The position numbers and the translations under genes were made by a program. Under the pieces are notes generated by a model. The model worked only from the letters and a program-made list of their open reading frames with translations, was not told the origin of the DNA and searched no databases. DNA of 64,000 nt, taken from NCBI GenBank assembly GCA_032717465.1, contig CM064664.1, positions 1,988,969 to 2,052,968 on the forward strand, given 5' to 3'. Shown in pieces: positions 1 through 11,961 of the stretch. Source of the stretch: Coenobita brevimanus. Its lineage: Eukaryota > Arthropoda > Malacostraca > Decapoda > Coenobitidae. The stretch's first letter is position 1. Every line of letters starts with the position of its first letter.

Positions 1-32
1 ATTAATATCACATACTAGTTTTTAAATTTTTT

Positions 33-3000
33 TTATGTAGTAGGTGGGGATGTCCATCATCACCCACTTAGTATAGTGGTACTCTGTTTTTAGGGTAGCT
101 CTACATCGAGTGGCAAGCCAAATTATTTCCTGCAAACCAGGAAAGCATTTATAATGCTAGGTGGTAACCTTATAACCAACCGACATGTGTTCCCTACATG
201 ACAGCAAGTGGGTTGGCGGAGGGTTAGTGCCCCTCCCCGGAAAACAACTAACTAAAAATACAAACAAGAAGACTTGGACCAGGAATGACCAAAAGATGAC
301 GACTAAGGACCGAAACAAGGACATGATATGAATGGCGATGTGAAATGTAAGGGGTGCAAAATAATGAGGTGAAAGAGAGAGAGATTGTTCAGGTACTTGA
401 TGGTGCAAAAGTGAATGTATGTGGATTAACAGTAACTAAATGGAGAGGTGAGAGTGTGAAAGAATGGGAGAATGGATGGGGTATATGTGCAGAAGTTGAG
501 AATGAGAGGACAAAAGATGGAGTGTGTATTGTTGTGAGTAACAGATGGAAGGAGAATATAAGAAAGTATGGATCAGTTGGCTCAAGGACTGTGTGGGTAA
601 GATTAAAAGTTGGACTACAAATGTGGGCGATTGTGTGCGTGTATGCGCCAACGCAAGATCATGCAAGCACAGTGAGAGAAGAGTTCTGGACAAATGTGGA
701 ATCGTGAATGGAAAAGTTTGAAAGGAATGAGAGAGTGTATCTGATTGGTGATATGAATGGTAAAGTAGGGAATGTGAGTGTATTTGATTGGTGATATGAA
801 TGGTAAAGTAGGAAATGTGAAGGTGGATGGAGTAGTTGGTGAGTGGGGTGTGCCTGCTGAGATAGATGTGAATGGCAGTGCATTAGTGGACATTTGTGCC
901 AGGAGGGGGCTAGTGATAGCCAATACCCTCTTCAGGCATAAAATGATCCACAGGTATACATGGCGAGTCATGAGAAGGGTAGGTGGTGAACTGAATGAAA
1001 GGAAGGCAATGACTGATAATGTATGTGTGGATGAAAGGATGAGAGGATGTGTAATGGATGCAAGAGCTTATAGAGGTTGAGGGAGTGGACTTTCTGACCA
1101 CTACTTGGTGGTGGTCAGAATCAAGGTCCAAGTAAAATGGAGAAATAGAAGAAGGGAAGGATGGGAGGAAGAAGCAGATGCAAGGCGAGTGGAAAGGTTA
1201 CAAAGGGATGAGAAAAAGGCAGAATATAAGAGAGAAGTGAAGGAACAATTGGGTAAATACGAATTGGAGCAGATGGGGGATGTGGAAGGTGTGCGCAAGA
1301 TATTCACAGAAGAAATATGTGCAGCATGTGATGTGATGTATGGGGTGAAGAGAAGACGAAAGGGGGTGCAAGGAACAGCATGGTGGAATGAAGAGGTAAG
1401 ACAGGCTGTGGCACAAAAGAAGAAAGCACATAATGAATGGATGAGAAATAGGGGTGTGGAAGAAGTTGAGAGATGGAAGAGAGAGTTATATGTAGAAAGG
1501 AAGAAAGGGGTGAAAAGATTAGTAAGAGAGAGTAAGAAGAGAGTGGATGAGAAAATTGGAAGGAATTTGAGTGTAAAGTGGAGGGAATGTATGAAAATGT
1601 TCTGAAAAGAGGTAAACAGAGTTAAACACGGTGGCAATGAAGTTAGTTGGGGAGTGAAAGATAAAAATGGTAGATTACTTGTGGAGAAGGGAGAAAAGGT
1701 GAGTAGATGGAGAGAACACTTTAAGGAACTGCTGAAAATAGAAAATGAAAGTAATGTAAGTATTAGTGGCTGGGGATTGGCTGGGAGAAGGAGGGAGGGG
1801 AGAAGACAGGAAGAGATCAGTAGGATGGAAGTTGTGGAAGCAATGAAGAAAGTCAAAATGGGAAAGCCCCTGGAACTGATGGAGCATGTGGTGAAATGCT
1901 GAAGCATGGGGAAGAGATAGTACTGGTAGTAGAATGGATGTGGAAGATGTGCAGACTGGCCTGGGAGCAACAGAGAGTCCCTGAGGATTGGAAGTCAGGT
2001 ATAATTATTTCCTTGTACAAAGGGAAAGAGGAAAAAGAAGTGTATGGTAATCACAGGGGAATTCATCTTCTTAGTATAATAGGAAAAGTATATATGGTAG
2101 GATACTTATTGACAGAGTTAGGGAAATAACAGAGGAATTAGTTGAAGAAGAACAGGGAAGCTTTAGAAAGGGAAGAGGTTATGTAGATCAGATATTCATT
2201 CTTAGATCTTTAGTGGAAAAGTTTCTAGAGAAGGGAAAGAAGTTGTATGTGGCCTTCATGGATTTGAAGAAAGCATATGACAAGGTGGATAGACAAGGAT
2301 TGTGGAAAGTATTAAGAATATAAGGAGTCAATGAGAAGTTGTGGAAGGCCATGAAGAGTATGTATGAGGGTGCTAAGCTTGCAGTGCGTGTGGATAGTGA
2401 ACTGAGTGAGTTTTTGTATTTGAAGGTTGGGTTGAAACTGGGATGTGTCATGTCTCCATGGTTGTTCAATCTGTACATAGATGGGGTAATAAAAGAGATA
2501 CAAGGCAGGGCAGTGGATGTTGGGGTGGCCCTAATGAGGGAGGGCAGTGTACTGTTGCTTGCAGATGATACTGTGTTGTTAAGTGAAGACGAAGGAGAAC
2601 TGCAATGCTTGGTGGATGAGTTTGGGAGAGTGTGTAAGAAACGGAATCTAAAGGTGAATGTAGGGAAGAGTAAAGTTATGGTCTTCGAGAGAAGTGATAC
2701 CAGTGAATGAACAGTGAGGTTGGATGATGAGGAAATGGAAAATGTGAATACGTTTACGTATTTGGGTAGTGTGATGAGTAAGGATGGAAGTTTAGAGGGT
2801 ATGCTTGAAAGGGTACAACAAGGAAGAGGGGTTGCTGGTTCCTTGAAAGCAGTGATAAGAAACAGCGAAGTGAGCATGGAAGTGAAAAAATTACTACATG
2901 ATATTTCTTGTGATACCAACTTTAACGTATGGAAGTGAAGCTTGGATGTCGTTGGAGGGACACAAGTCAAGAGTGAGAGCAGTGGAAATGAGTTATTTGA

Positions 3001-3417
3001 GAGAAGCCTGTGGAGTCATATGGAGAGACAGGCTGACAAATGAGGATGTGAAGGAGCATTGTGGTGTAGATGTGGATGTGATAGGAAGCATTAGGAGAAA
3101 CACACTGAGGTGGTTTGGCCATGTGGAGAGGATGGAGAGTGAGAGACTGATGAGGAGAGTGTATGTGAGCAAGGCAGAGGGGGAGAGAGGGAGGGGGAGG
3201 CCAAGGATGAGGTGGAAGCATGAAGAGGAGAGGTATATGAGAGACGGAGATGTGAACTAGGAGCAGGGCATTGACCAAGAGCAGCAATACATTGAAGTGG
3301 ATGGTAATGCAGACACAAAATCACTTCTCCCTGGCGGGGGACAGGGCGACATGGTGGCAATTTGTTTGTGGCCAACCTGTATGGGATTAAGGTGTCTGGC
3401 AATAGATAGATAGATAG
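33..3417 (+). mobile_element. LINE-A copy 1: degraded full-length APE-type non-LTR retrotransposon
   Basis: A non-LTR element with an APE endonuclease (pieces at 354-1080; DMNGKVGNV, then CVDERM and HYLVV) followed by a reverse transcriptase (1890-2710; AFMDLKKAYDKVDRQ region, GLKLGCVMSPWLFNLYIDGV split below 20, and LADDTVLL) and a C-terminal region with WFGHVERM. The reading frame is broken at least seven times (708, 1080, 1603, 1902, 2129, 2320, 2710). The 3' end is the family-typical CATCTGGCAATAGATAG-like tail at about 3385-3417. The 5' end begins with a module shared with the SINE family (head at ~39, hairpin at 137-168) and then the LINE 5' UTR from ~180. RTE-like or a related clade by structure; clade not certain. 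Outside the visible exons of the host gene. Confidence 0.85.
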
Positions 3418-3703
3418 TTTTTAAATATGCAATTTTTTTTTACCTGTCACAAGGTTGTTACCTAACCTGTTACTTTATCCTACTCACACTTCACCATGTT
3501 CCCCATTATTCTACCCTCACTCACAGCATCCCTTACCAAACATCTACTTGATCCCACAACAATACCTCTCACTCACCACTCATTCCCACTTCTAAACCAC
3601 ACACTATATCCTTTTACTTTTCACCTAGCACATCTAATCCATACCCAAAGCCACCTCGCACATCCCATCAGCCTCTCCCCGACACCTCTCACCTACCACT
3701 CAC
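3418..3703. other. Intron sequence after exon 22, no gene
   Basis: CA/CT-rich with several CACTCACC/CCTCTCACC words, which on the gene strand are GGTGAGTG-like donor words near the true donor at 3703. No coding signal. Confidence 0.5.
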
Positions 3704-3948
3704 CTGAGTCATTGCCCTCATTAGAGATCACATGAGTCTTGGCCACAAGATGAACTTGACATGCAAGCGAAGTATCTGAACACTCAGTGACCTCGCAACG
3801 ATCATCCTCACCCAGCTTGACCTGCAGGAGGGAACAGTCTGACCCAAAGCCCTGGCCATGCAGAGTTATGAGGGAGCCACCCTTTGTGGAGCCTTGAAGT
3901 GGTGAGGATGAAGTCAGGCTGAAGGTGTAGGTCACAGACACTGAACCA
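3704..3948 (-). CDS. PKHD1L1-like: Exon 22: IPT/TIG domain (last exon visible)
   Basis: 245 nt, acceptor CAG at 3951-3949, donor GTGAGT at 3703-3698. It contains VSVTYTFSLTSSSPLQGSTK, then GGSLITLHGQGFGSDCSL, VKLGEDDRCEVTEC and LACQVHL: a complete TIG with G-G-x-x-[IV]-T-[LI]-x-G-x-G-F and two cysteines. One base in, one out; the next exon would lie left of the window. Confidence 0.92.
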
Positions 3949-4177
3949 CTGTGTGATGAGGAGGAAAAAGATGATGTATGGTTAACATTCTTACATCAGC
4001 AGTTGAAAGGACTCATAAACCCCAAAAAACAGAGAAACTGCTGGCCTACTCAGACACAAGTAGCATCTTTTCATGAACTGAATTGCTTCTTGTCCTTTCC
4101 ATTTTAAGCACTTCACACATGAAAGTTATTTATTTTTACTTTATCCTAACTAATTATTCATCCATCATATTTTGAAT

Positions 4178-4239
<62 letters not shown>

Positions 4240-7200
4240 CATATTTTTTTCATTCAAATTCTTTACCATCAGGTGGAAGCCTCAAACTCTGGAGAACATT
4301 GCTGATAAAGGCCAGGAAAGAATGAGAACAGTTTAATAAATCATGAAAAGATATATGGTGAAAAATTTGTCACCAACATAGCAAAGGCAATGATGCTTGT
4401 TCTCCAATATGAAAATAACAATACAGTAATTATAAAACAAATACTAACCTAGCAAATCCCTGTGAGGTGGTAAGGGTGACAAGGTAGGTGGAAGGTGGCA
4501 GGGAAGGTGAGGTGCAGGTGACTGAGGTTGTACTCCAGCTGGCCACTTCACACTCTGCCTCACCAATCTGTGATTTGGGGGTGCAGCCTTCATTTATCGC
4601 ACAATATTTCTCAATTAATAGCTTGTATTCTGTTAGAAGTTTCCTCAATATGACATCACCTTATCTTTACAAATTATTTGTTGTTTATCATCTGGTTTTC
4701 TGTCACTAACTTCTTCTGTACCAAGACACCATATATACAATATTATAATAAACTTTTTGTTTTTAATCACTGAACAAACTCTTCCACTCAACAGGACAAG
4801 AACAAGCTCCAATATTCCCTTCAATACAATGATGCTACTGCCATATTATTTTTTTCAAAGCATGGGAAGAACTTCTTGCAATGAGGTTAACATAGCCTTT
4901 TATTTACTGGTACAGTAATTAGCTTTTCCTTTGTATCCTTCATTCTTTTAAATATTACAAGGGGTAATAAAGTCATTTACAATATTTATTAGTAAAGCTA
5001 ATTAGTTTTTCATATATATCCCACTACCACTTACATCTTACAAGGGGTAAAACTGGACTGGCGATATGTGACTGAAATGCTTCATTGATTCTGGACATAC
5101 ATTATGAAGCCCATTCGCAGTTCAAACAGAAAAGAACTACCAACAGCCTTCACATATCACTAACTGGGCACTAGTACAGACTCTCTCAACTATGATATGC
5201 TAGGGGCATTACATTCAGGACTGGTGTGATGGTAATGATTCACTATATAGTCTATCTATCTACAGTATCTATTCCCAGATGTCTCAATCCTGTTTGGGGT
5301 GGCAACAAACAAATCGCCTCCACGTCGCACTGTCCCCCGCCATTTCACTGCCCTGCTCCTAACTCACACCCCCCTCTCTCATAAACCTCTCCATCCCATC
5401 CCTCCATCTCATCCTTGGCCTCCCCCTCCCTCTCCCCCCTCCACTTCACTCACCTACACTCTCTTCATCAGTCTTTCACCCTCCATGCTCTCCACATGGC
5501 CAAACCACCTCAGTGTGTTCCTCATAATGCTTCCTATCACATCCACATCCACACCACAACGCTCCTTTATATCCTCAATCATCAGCCTATCTCTCCATGC
5601 GACTCCACAGGCTCCTCTTAAATAACTCATTTCCACTGCTCCCACTCTTGACTTGTGTCCTTCCAACAACGTCAAAAATTCACTTCCATCCGTTAGAGTT
5701 GGTATCACAATACTGTCATGTAGTAACTTTTTCACTTCCATGTTCTCTTCCCTGTTTCTTATCACTACTTTCAAGGAACCAGCAACCTTTCTTCCCTGCT
5801 GTACCCTTTCAAGTACTTCACCCTCCAAACCTCCATCCTTACTCATCACACTACCCAAGTACTTAAACGTACTCACATTTTCCAATTCCTCACCATCCAA
5901 CCTCGCTGTACATTCACTGACTTCACCTCTCTCAAAGACCATCACTTTACTCTTCCCTACATTCACCTTTAGATTCTGTTTCTTACACACTCTCCCAAAC
6001 TCATCCACCAAGCCTTGCAGTTCTCCTTCGTCTTCACTCAACAACACAGTATCATCTGCAAACAACAGTACAGGGAGTTTCCAAACACTATCCTCTCTCA
6101 CCATGGCCACTCCAACATCCACTACCCTACCTTGTACCTCTTTTATTACCCCATCCATGTACAGATTGAACAACCATGGAGACATGACACATCCCTGTTT
6201 CAACCCAACCTTCAAAGAGAAAAATTCACTTAGTTCACCATCCACACGCACTGCAGCCTTAGCACCATCATACATACTCTTCACAGCATTCAACAACTTC
6301 CCATCAACTCCATATATTCTTAATTCTTTCCACAATCCTTGTCTATCCACACTGTCACATGCTTTCTCCAAATCCATGAAAGCCGCATACAACTTCTTTC
6401 CCTTCTCTAGAAACTTTTCCACTAAAGATCTAAGAATGAATATCTGATCTACACAACCTCTTCCCTTCCTATAGCCTCCCTGTTCTTCTCCAACTAATTC
6501 CTCTGTTCTTTCTCTAACTCTGTCAATAAGTATCCTACAATACACTTTTCCTATTATACTAAGAAGACAAATGCCCCTATGATTACCACACACTTCTTTT
6601 TCCCCTTTTCCTTTGTACAAGGGCATAATTATACCTGACTTCCAATCCTCCGGGACTCTACCTTCCTCCCAGGCCAATCTGCACATCTTCCACAACCATT
6701 CTACTACTATCTCTCCCACATGCTTCAGCATTTCACCACACACTTGATCAATTCCTGGGGCTTTCCCCTATTTAACTTTCTTCATTCCTTCCACAACTTC
6801 TATCCTACTGATTTCTTCCTGTCTTCTCACCTCCCTCCTTCTCCCAGCCATTCCCCAGCCACTTATACATGCATTACTTCCATCCTCTATGTTCAACAAT
6901 TCCTTAAAGTGTTCTCTCCATCTGCTCACTTTTTCTCCCTTTTCCACTAGTAATCTACCATTTTGATCTTTCACTCCCCTGCTAACCTCACTACCACCCT
7001 GTCTTACTCTTTTCACCTCTTTCCAGAACATTTTCTTACAGTCCCTCCACTTTACACTCAAAATTCTTCCAAATTCCTCATCCACTCTCTTCTTACTCTC
7101 TCTTACTAATCTTTTCACCTCTCTCTTTTTTTCTACATATAACTCTCTCTTCCGCCTCTCAACTTCTTCCATGCCCCTATTTCTCATCCATTCATTGTAT

Positions 7201-10200
7201 GCTTTCTTCTTTTGTGCCACAGCCTGTCTCACCTCTTCATTCCACCAAGCTGTTCCTTGCATCCCCCTTTGTCTTCTCTTCCTCCCACACACATCATATG
7301 CTGCACATATTTCTTCTATAAATATCCTGCACACACCTTCCACGTCCCCCATCTGCTCCAATTCATATTTGCCCAATCGTTCTTCCACTACTTTCTTATA
7401 CTCTGCCTTTTTCTCATCCTCTTGTAACCTTTCCACTCTCCTTGCAACTACTCCTTCCTCTCATCTTTCCCTTCTTCTATTTCTCCATCTTACTTGGATC
7501 CTAATTCTGGCCACCATCAAGCAGTGGTCAGAAAGTCCACTCCTCCAACCTCTATAAGCTCTTGCATCCATTACACATCTTCGCATCCTTTCATCCACAC
7601 ACATATAATCAATCATTGCCTTCCTTTCATTCAGTTCACCACCCACCCTTCTCATCACTTGCCATGTATACCTGTGGCTCATTTTATGCCTGAAGAGGGT
7701 ATTGGCTATTACCAAATCCCTCCCAGCACAAATGTCCACTAATGCACTGCCATTCTCATCTATCTCAGCAGGCACACCCCACTCACCGACTATTCCATCC
7801 ACCTTCACATTCTCTACTTTACCATTCATATCACTGATCAAAAACACTCTCTCATTCCTTCCAAACTTTTCCATGCACACGTCCACATTTGTCCAAAACT
7901 CTTCTCTCACTCTGCTAGCACGATCTTGCGTTGGCGCATACACACACACAATCGCCCACATTTGTATTCCAACTTTCAACCTTACCCACACAATCCTTAA
8001 CCCAAGTGATCCATACTGTCTTATGCTCCTCTTCCATCTTTTACTCACAACTATACATACTCCCTCTTTTGCCCTCTCATTCTCACCTACTCCCGCACAT
8101 ATACCTCATCCATACTCCCATTCTCTCACACTTTCTCCTCTCCATTTTGTTTCAGTTACTCCACATACATCCACTTTCGCACCCTCAAGCACCTGGACAA
8201 TCTCTCTCTCTTTCACCTCATCATTCGCACCTCTTACATTCCATGTTGCCATTACCAAGTCCTTTGTCTGGTCCTGGGTCGTCATCGTTTGGTCAGTCCT
8301 TGTCCGAGGCTTCTTGTTTGTCTTTTTAGTTAGTTGTTTTCCGGGGAGGGGCACTAACCCTCCGCCAACCATTTTAGTAGGCTTTTACGACAAGCAGGGA
8401 TACTGGGGGAGTATTCTTGAAAAAAAAAAACCCTACCCCCAGGAGTTATTCACTATATAGAATGTCACAAAAACATCCTATTAATACAATTATGTTGAGA
8501 TAAAGTACTGTACCTTGACTGAACCACTACTGCCCAAGTCTGATCCAGTGATGGTGATTTCCTGTCCTCCTGGAGAGAAAACAAGATGGGGGGGGAAGAA
8601 AAGGTATCAATACCACCATCAGCATAATCATACCAATACTTATTCCCTTCTAAAAATACAGGATGGAGTAAGACTCAAAATATAGAAAGAGGAAATAAAA
8701 ATGGGAGAAATATCAACAGCATGCCCAGTGAAGTAGGCCATAGTCATTCACACACCATTCAGGCCTTTAGAAACCTGGCTCCACCTCTCAAGCAAAGGCA
8801 GCAGCACTTTTACAAATGCAATGCATAAACAAGAATTAACAGCTATATAAACCAATAAACAAAGAAGCAAAAAATGTAAGAATAATTAGTAAACCAATAA
8901 AGGAATCTGGATATACAATATATGGGCAAAGGGATAAGCCATCTGAATTACATGAGCCAATAATAAAAATATTATCATAATAACACTTATGCACTCAACA
9001 CTGTAATCTTCTTCAGTCTATCCTGTCATTCATCTGTCAACCCGTCACCTAATTATACAGTACTATGACTATTACTACTACTACTACTACTACTACTAAT
9101 TCATTCATCCATCATCCAATCCTACGTTGCTCCATGAGGAGCGTGGGAGCCCGGGGCTAGGCAAGTTGGTCCTGATATTGAAAATAACAGTGACCAGCCT
9201 CACTCACCCCTGAGTGGCATTACATGAGCAATAAACCCCAACCACCCCTTGGATATAAACCTTCACCAGCTTAATCCGATTGGAGCGCTGTCATTACCCA
9301 CTAAACCACCAGATGCCAAAATTTGGGTATATGGTTACCACCAAGCATAGTAAATGGTTTCCTGGTTTACAGGAAACCATTTGGCTTGTCACTTAGTGCA
9401 GAGTGACAAGCCAAATGGCTTCCTGTACACCAGGAAGGAAAGAAAGACAGAAGAGGGATAGTAATAACAATAATAATAATAACTGTAATACCAAGGACAG
9501 AGAGGGTGGGAGGTGATGCAGAGGTGATGGTAGCAGAGAGGGACGCATCATAGGTGAAATTGCCACTAGAGGCCACTGTCTTCCCACCAAATTTTACCAC
9601 CACATCTGCTGGTCCAGAAGGCTGAGCAGAGGAAAGAAATGGATTACACTTGAGAAGAAATAAAGAGCATAAGAATGCACACAGGAATCAATATGGTTAA
9701 TGAAAATTGTATCTTATCTCCTTTGATTCAGAAGATCTCTCCTAAGCTGAGTGAAGCTGTCTGGAGATAGCAAGAGTGACAACCTCCATTTACTGTACAC
9801 AGGTACAGTGCTAAACTGGCTTTCAAAGTAAGTGCAGACTATTATAATAAAGTTGATGTGTTAACCAAGTCCTTGGCCAGACCCCAACTTGCCTATGAAC
9901 AACCCTCTGTGATGGCAACTAGACTACAGACATGCTTTCTAAGGATACTGCCTACTGTGCAGAGGTAAAGCTGACCTAAGACAGTGACAATTAAAAGGCT
10001 TAAAGGAATAAAAAAGTGGGAAAATCTTCACCATCATAAGACTCTAACTTGCTGGTTAAAAACACTCTCTGGCCCCAACTTGACTACATGTATGTTTTCT
10101 AATAGCCTATTGTAAAGAAGTAAAGCATACATAAAATGCTGGCATTAAAAAAACTTAATAATCTCACCATAAGAGACTCCAGTCTGCTAACTAAAAGCCC

Positions 10201-11924
10201 TCTTTAATCCTAACCCCTCTACAGGAGTCCTAGCTGTTAGCCTCAAACCCCTCATTCATGACAAAAGTCAAGATGGCAGTCAAGATGTTACCATACAGGT
10301 TTTTTGGAACACCTCACCAATCTCTGGCACAGTTAATGGGCCCTTCATAGATTTTGGAACAGCTCATGGGCACTGTGTAAGTGGAATCCATGCAAGTGGG
10401 GTTCTTATAAGAAGAAGGGTCACTGTATACACAATAGGTGGTTCTCCATGTATTCCACTTTTTTTTATGTACAATTCTGTATTAAAGCTGCCCTACCATT
10501 TGCCAGTTCCCCAAGTTACAGTACTAGCTACTGTATAGAGAATATGTTATATTTTGGGACATAGACTCAAAAGTTTTCAAATCTATCCTTAACAGAAAAA
10601 TTTTAAGGCATCTCTTCATAACCTTTCTGACGTCAGTATGGGTTCCATCAGGGACGCTCCACTGGTGATCTTCTCACCTACCTTTCAGACTCCTGGTCAT
10701 CCTCCTCTCAGGACTTTGGCGAATGATTTGTCATTGCACTTGACATCTCAAAAGCTTTCGATCGAGTCTGGCATAAATCTTTAATTTCCAAACCGCCCTC
10801 TTATGGTTTCTATCCCTCTACCTGTGCCTTCATCTATAGCTTCCTTTCTGGTCATTCTACAGCTGCTGTTGTAGACGGCCATCATTCTTCTCCTAGATCT
10901 ATCAACAGTGGTGTTCCTCAGGGCTCTGTCCTATCACCAACTCACTTCCTTTTATTCATCAATGACCTAAGCTGTACATCTAACCCTATCCACTCATATG
11001 CTGATGATTCCACCCTTCACCTTTCCATTCAGTTCTCTCAACGTCCATCTCAGCAGTTACTTCAACAAACAAGGGATGAGGCTATAGCACACCTAATGTC
11101 TGACTTGGCTCGTATCTCTGACTGGGGTAAAAATAATCTTGTTGTTTTTAATGCATCAAAGACTCAGTTCTTACACCTATCAACCCGACAAAATCTTCCA
11201 CAGGAATACCCACTAATGTTTAATAATATCCAGCTTAATCTTGCATCATCCTTGAACATACTTGGGGTTTCATTCTCTCGGGATTTATCTTGGCAAGATT
11301 ATATCACACCTCTTGTAAAATCTGCTTCCAAGAGATTAGGTGTGCTAAGCCAACTCCATTCCTTCTTTACCCCTGCTCAGTTGTTGACCTTATACATGGG
11401 TTTGATTCACCCCTGTATAGAGTACAACTCTCATGTGTGGGGAGGCTCCCCACATACAGCTCTTCTCAATAGGGTGGAGTCAAAGGCTTTTCATCTCATT
11501 AACTCTACTCCTCTTACTGGCTCCCTTCAACCTCTGTCTCATCGCTGCACTTTTGCATCGTCATCTCTTTTCTATCACTACTTGAATGGTCACTGCTCCT
11601 CTGAACTATCTGCTTGCATCCCTCCACCTCTATGAGGGGTGCATAGCGATCGTCTAGCAACAAACTCTCATCCCTTTTCTGTCCATCTCTCTAATGCAAG
11701 AGTTAACCATTACTCTCAGTCTTTCATTTATGCAACAGGTCAACTCTGGAACTGTCTCCTTCTGTCTGTACTTCCTACTTCCTATGATCTCCAGTCTTTC
11801 AAACACAGTATGTCCAGGCATCTCGAAGTGAATGAATCTTTAATTTGGCTCTCCTTTGTACTGTTTTTGTTTTTTCTTGGAAGGAATGGTTTGTGGGCTC
11901 CTAGCCATTGGTTCCTCCCTCCTT

Positions 11925-11961
<37 letters not shown>

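Larger units (their letters stand above)
5251..8447 (-). mobile_element. LINE-A copy 2: full-length insertion with 13-bp target-site duplication
   Basis: 3,197-bp element in the intron between exons 20 and 21, inserted in the same orientation as the gene. It is bracketed by ATTCACTATATAG at 5238-5250 and 8448-8460. The 3' end is the (CTAT)n complement at 5251-5265. Coding parts from 5' to 3' are 8372-8106, 8048-7461, 7436-6768 and 6743-5454, so only a few frameshifts separate it from an intact endonuclease-RT protein. The perfect TSD and few breaks suggest a recent insertion. The 5' end (8447-8370) differs from copy 1: it has TGTCGTAAAAGCCTACTAAA, similar to the LINE-B 5' UTR. Confidence 0.93.

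Noticed and set aside
1101..1970. Long minus-strand open frame (289 codons) opposite LINE-A copy 1, and similar ones at 2188-2970, 5653-6447, 7702-8460 and 48462-49256
   Set aside because: Ser/Thr/Leu/Pro/His-rich shadows of the Glu/Gly/Arg/Val-rich LINE-A coding strand, produced by its codon use. They recur at every LINE-A copy and have no domain.
9393..9590. Minus-strand frame overlapping exon 19 in another frame
   Set aside because: The exon 19 frame fits the phase chain of the gene; the other frame does not.
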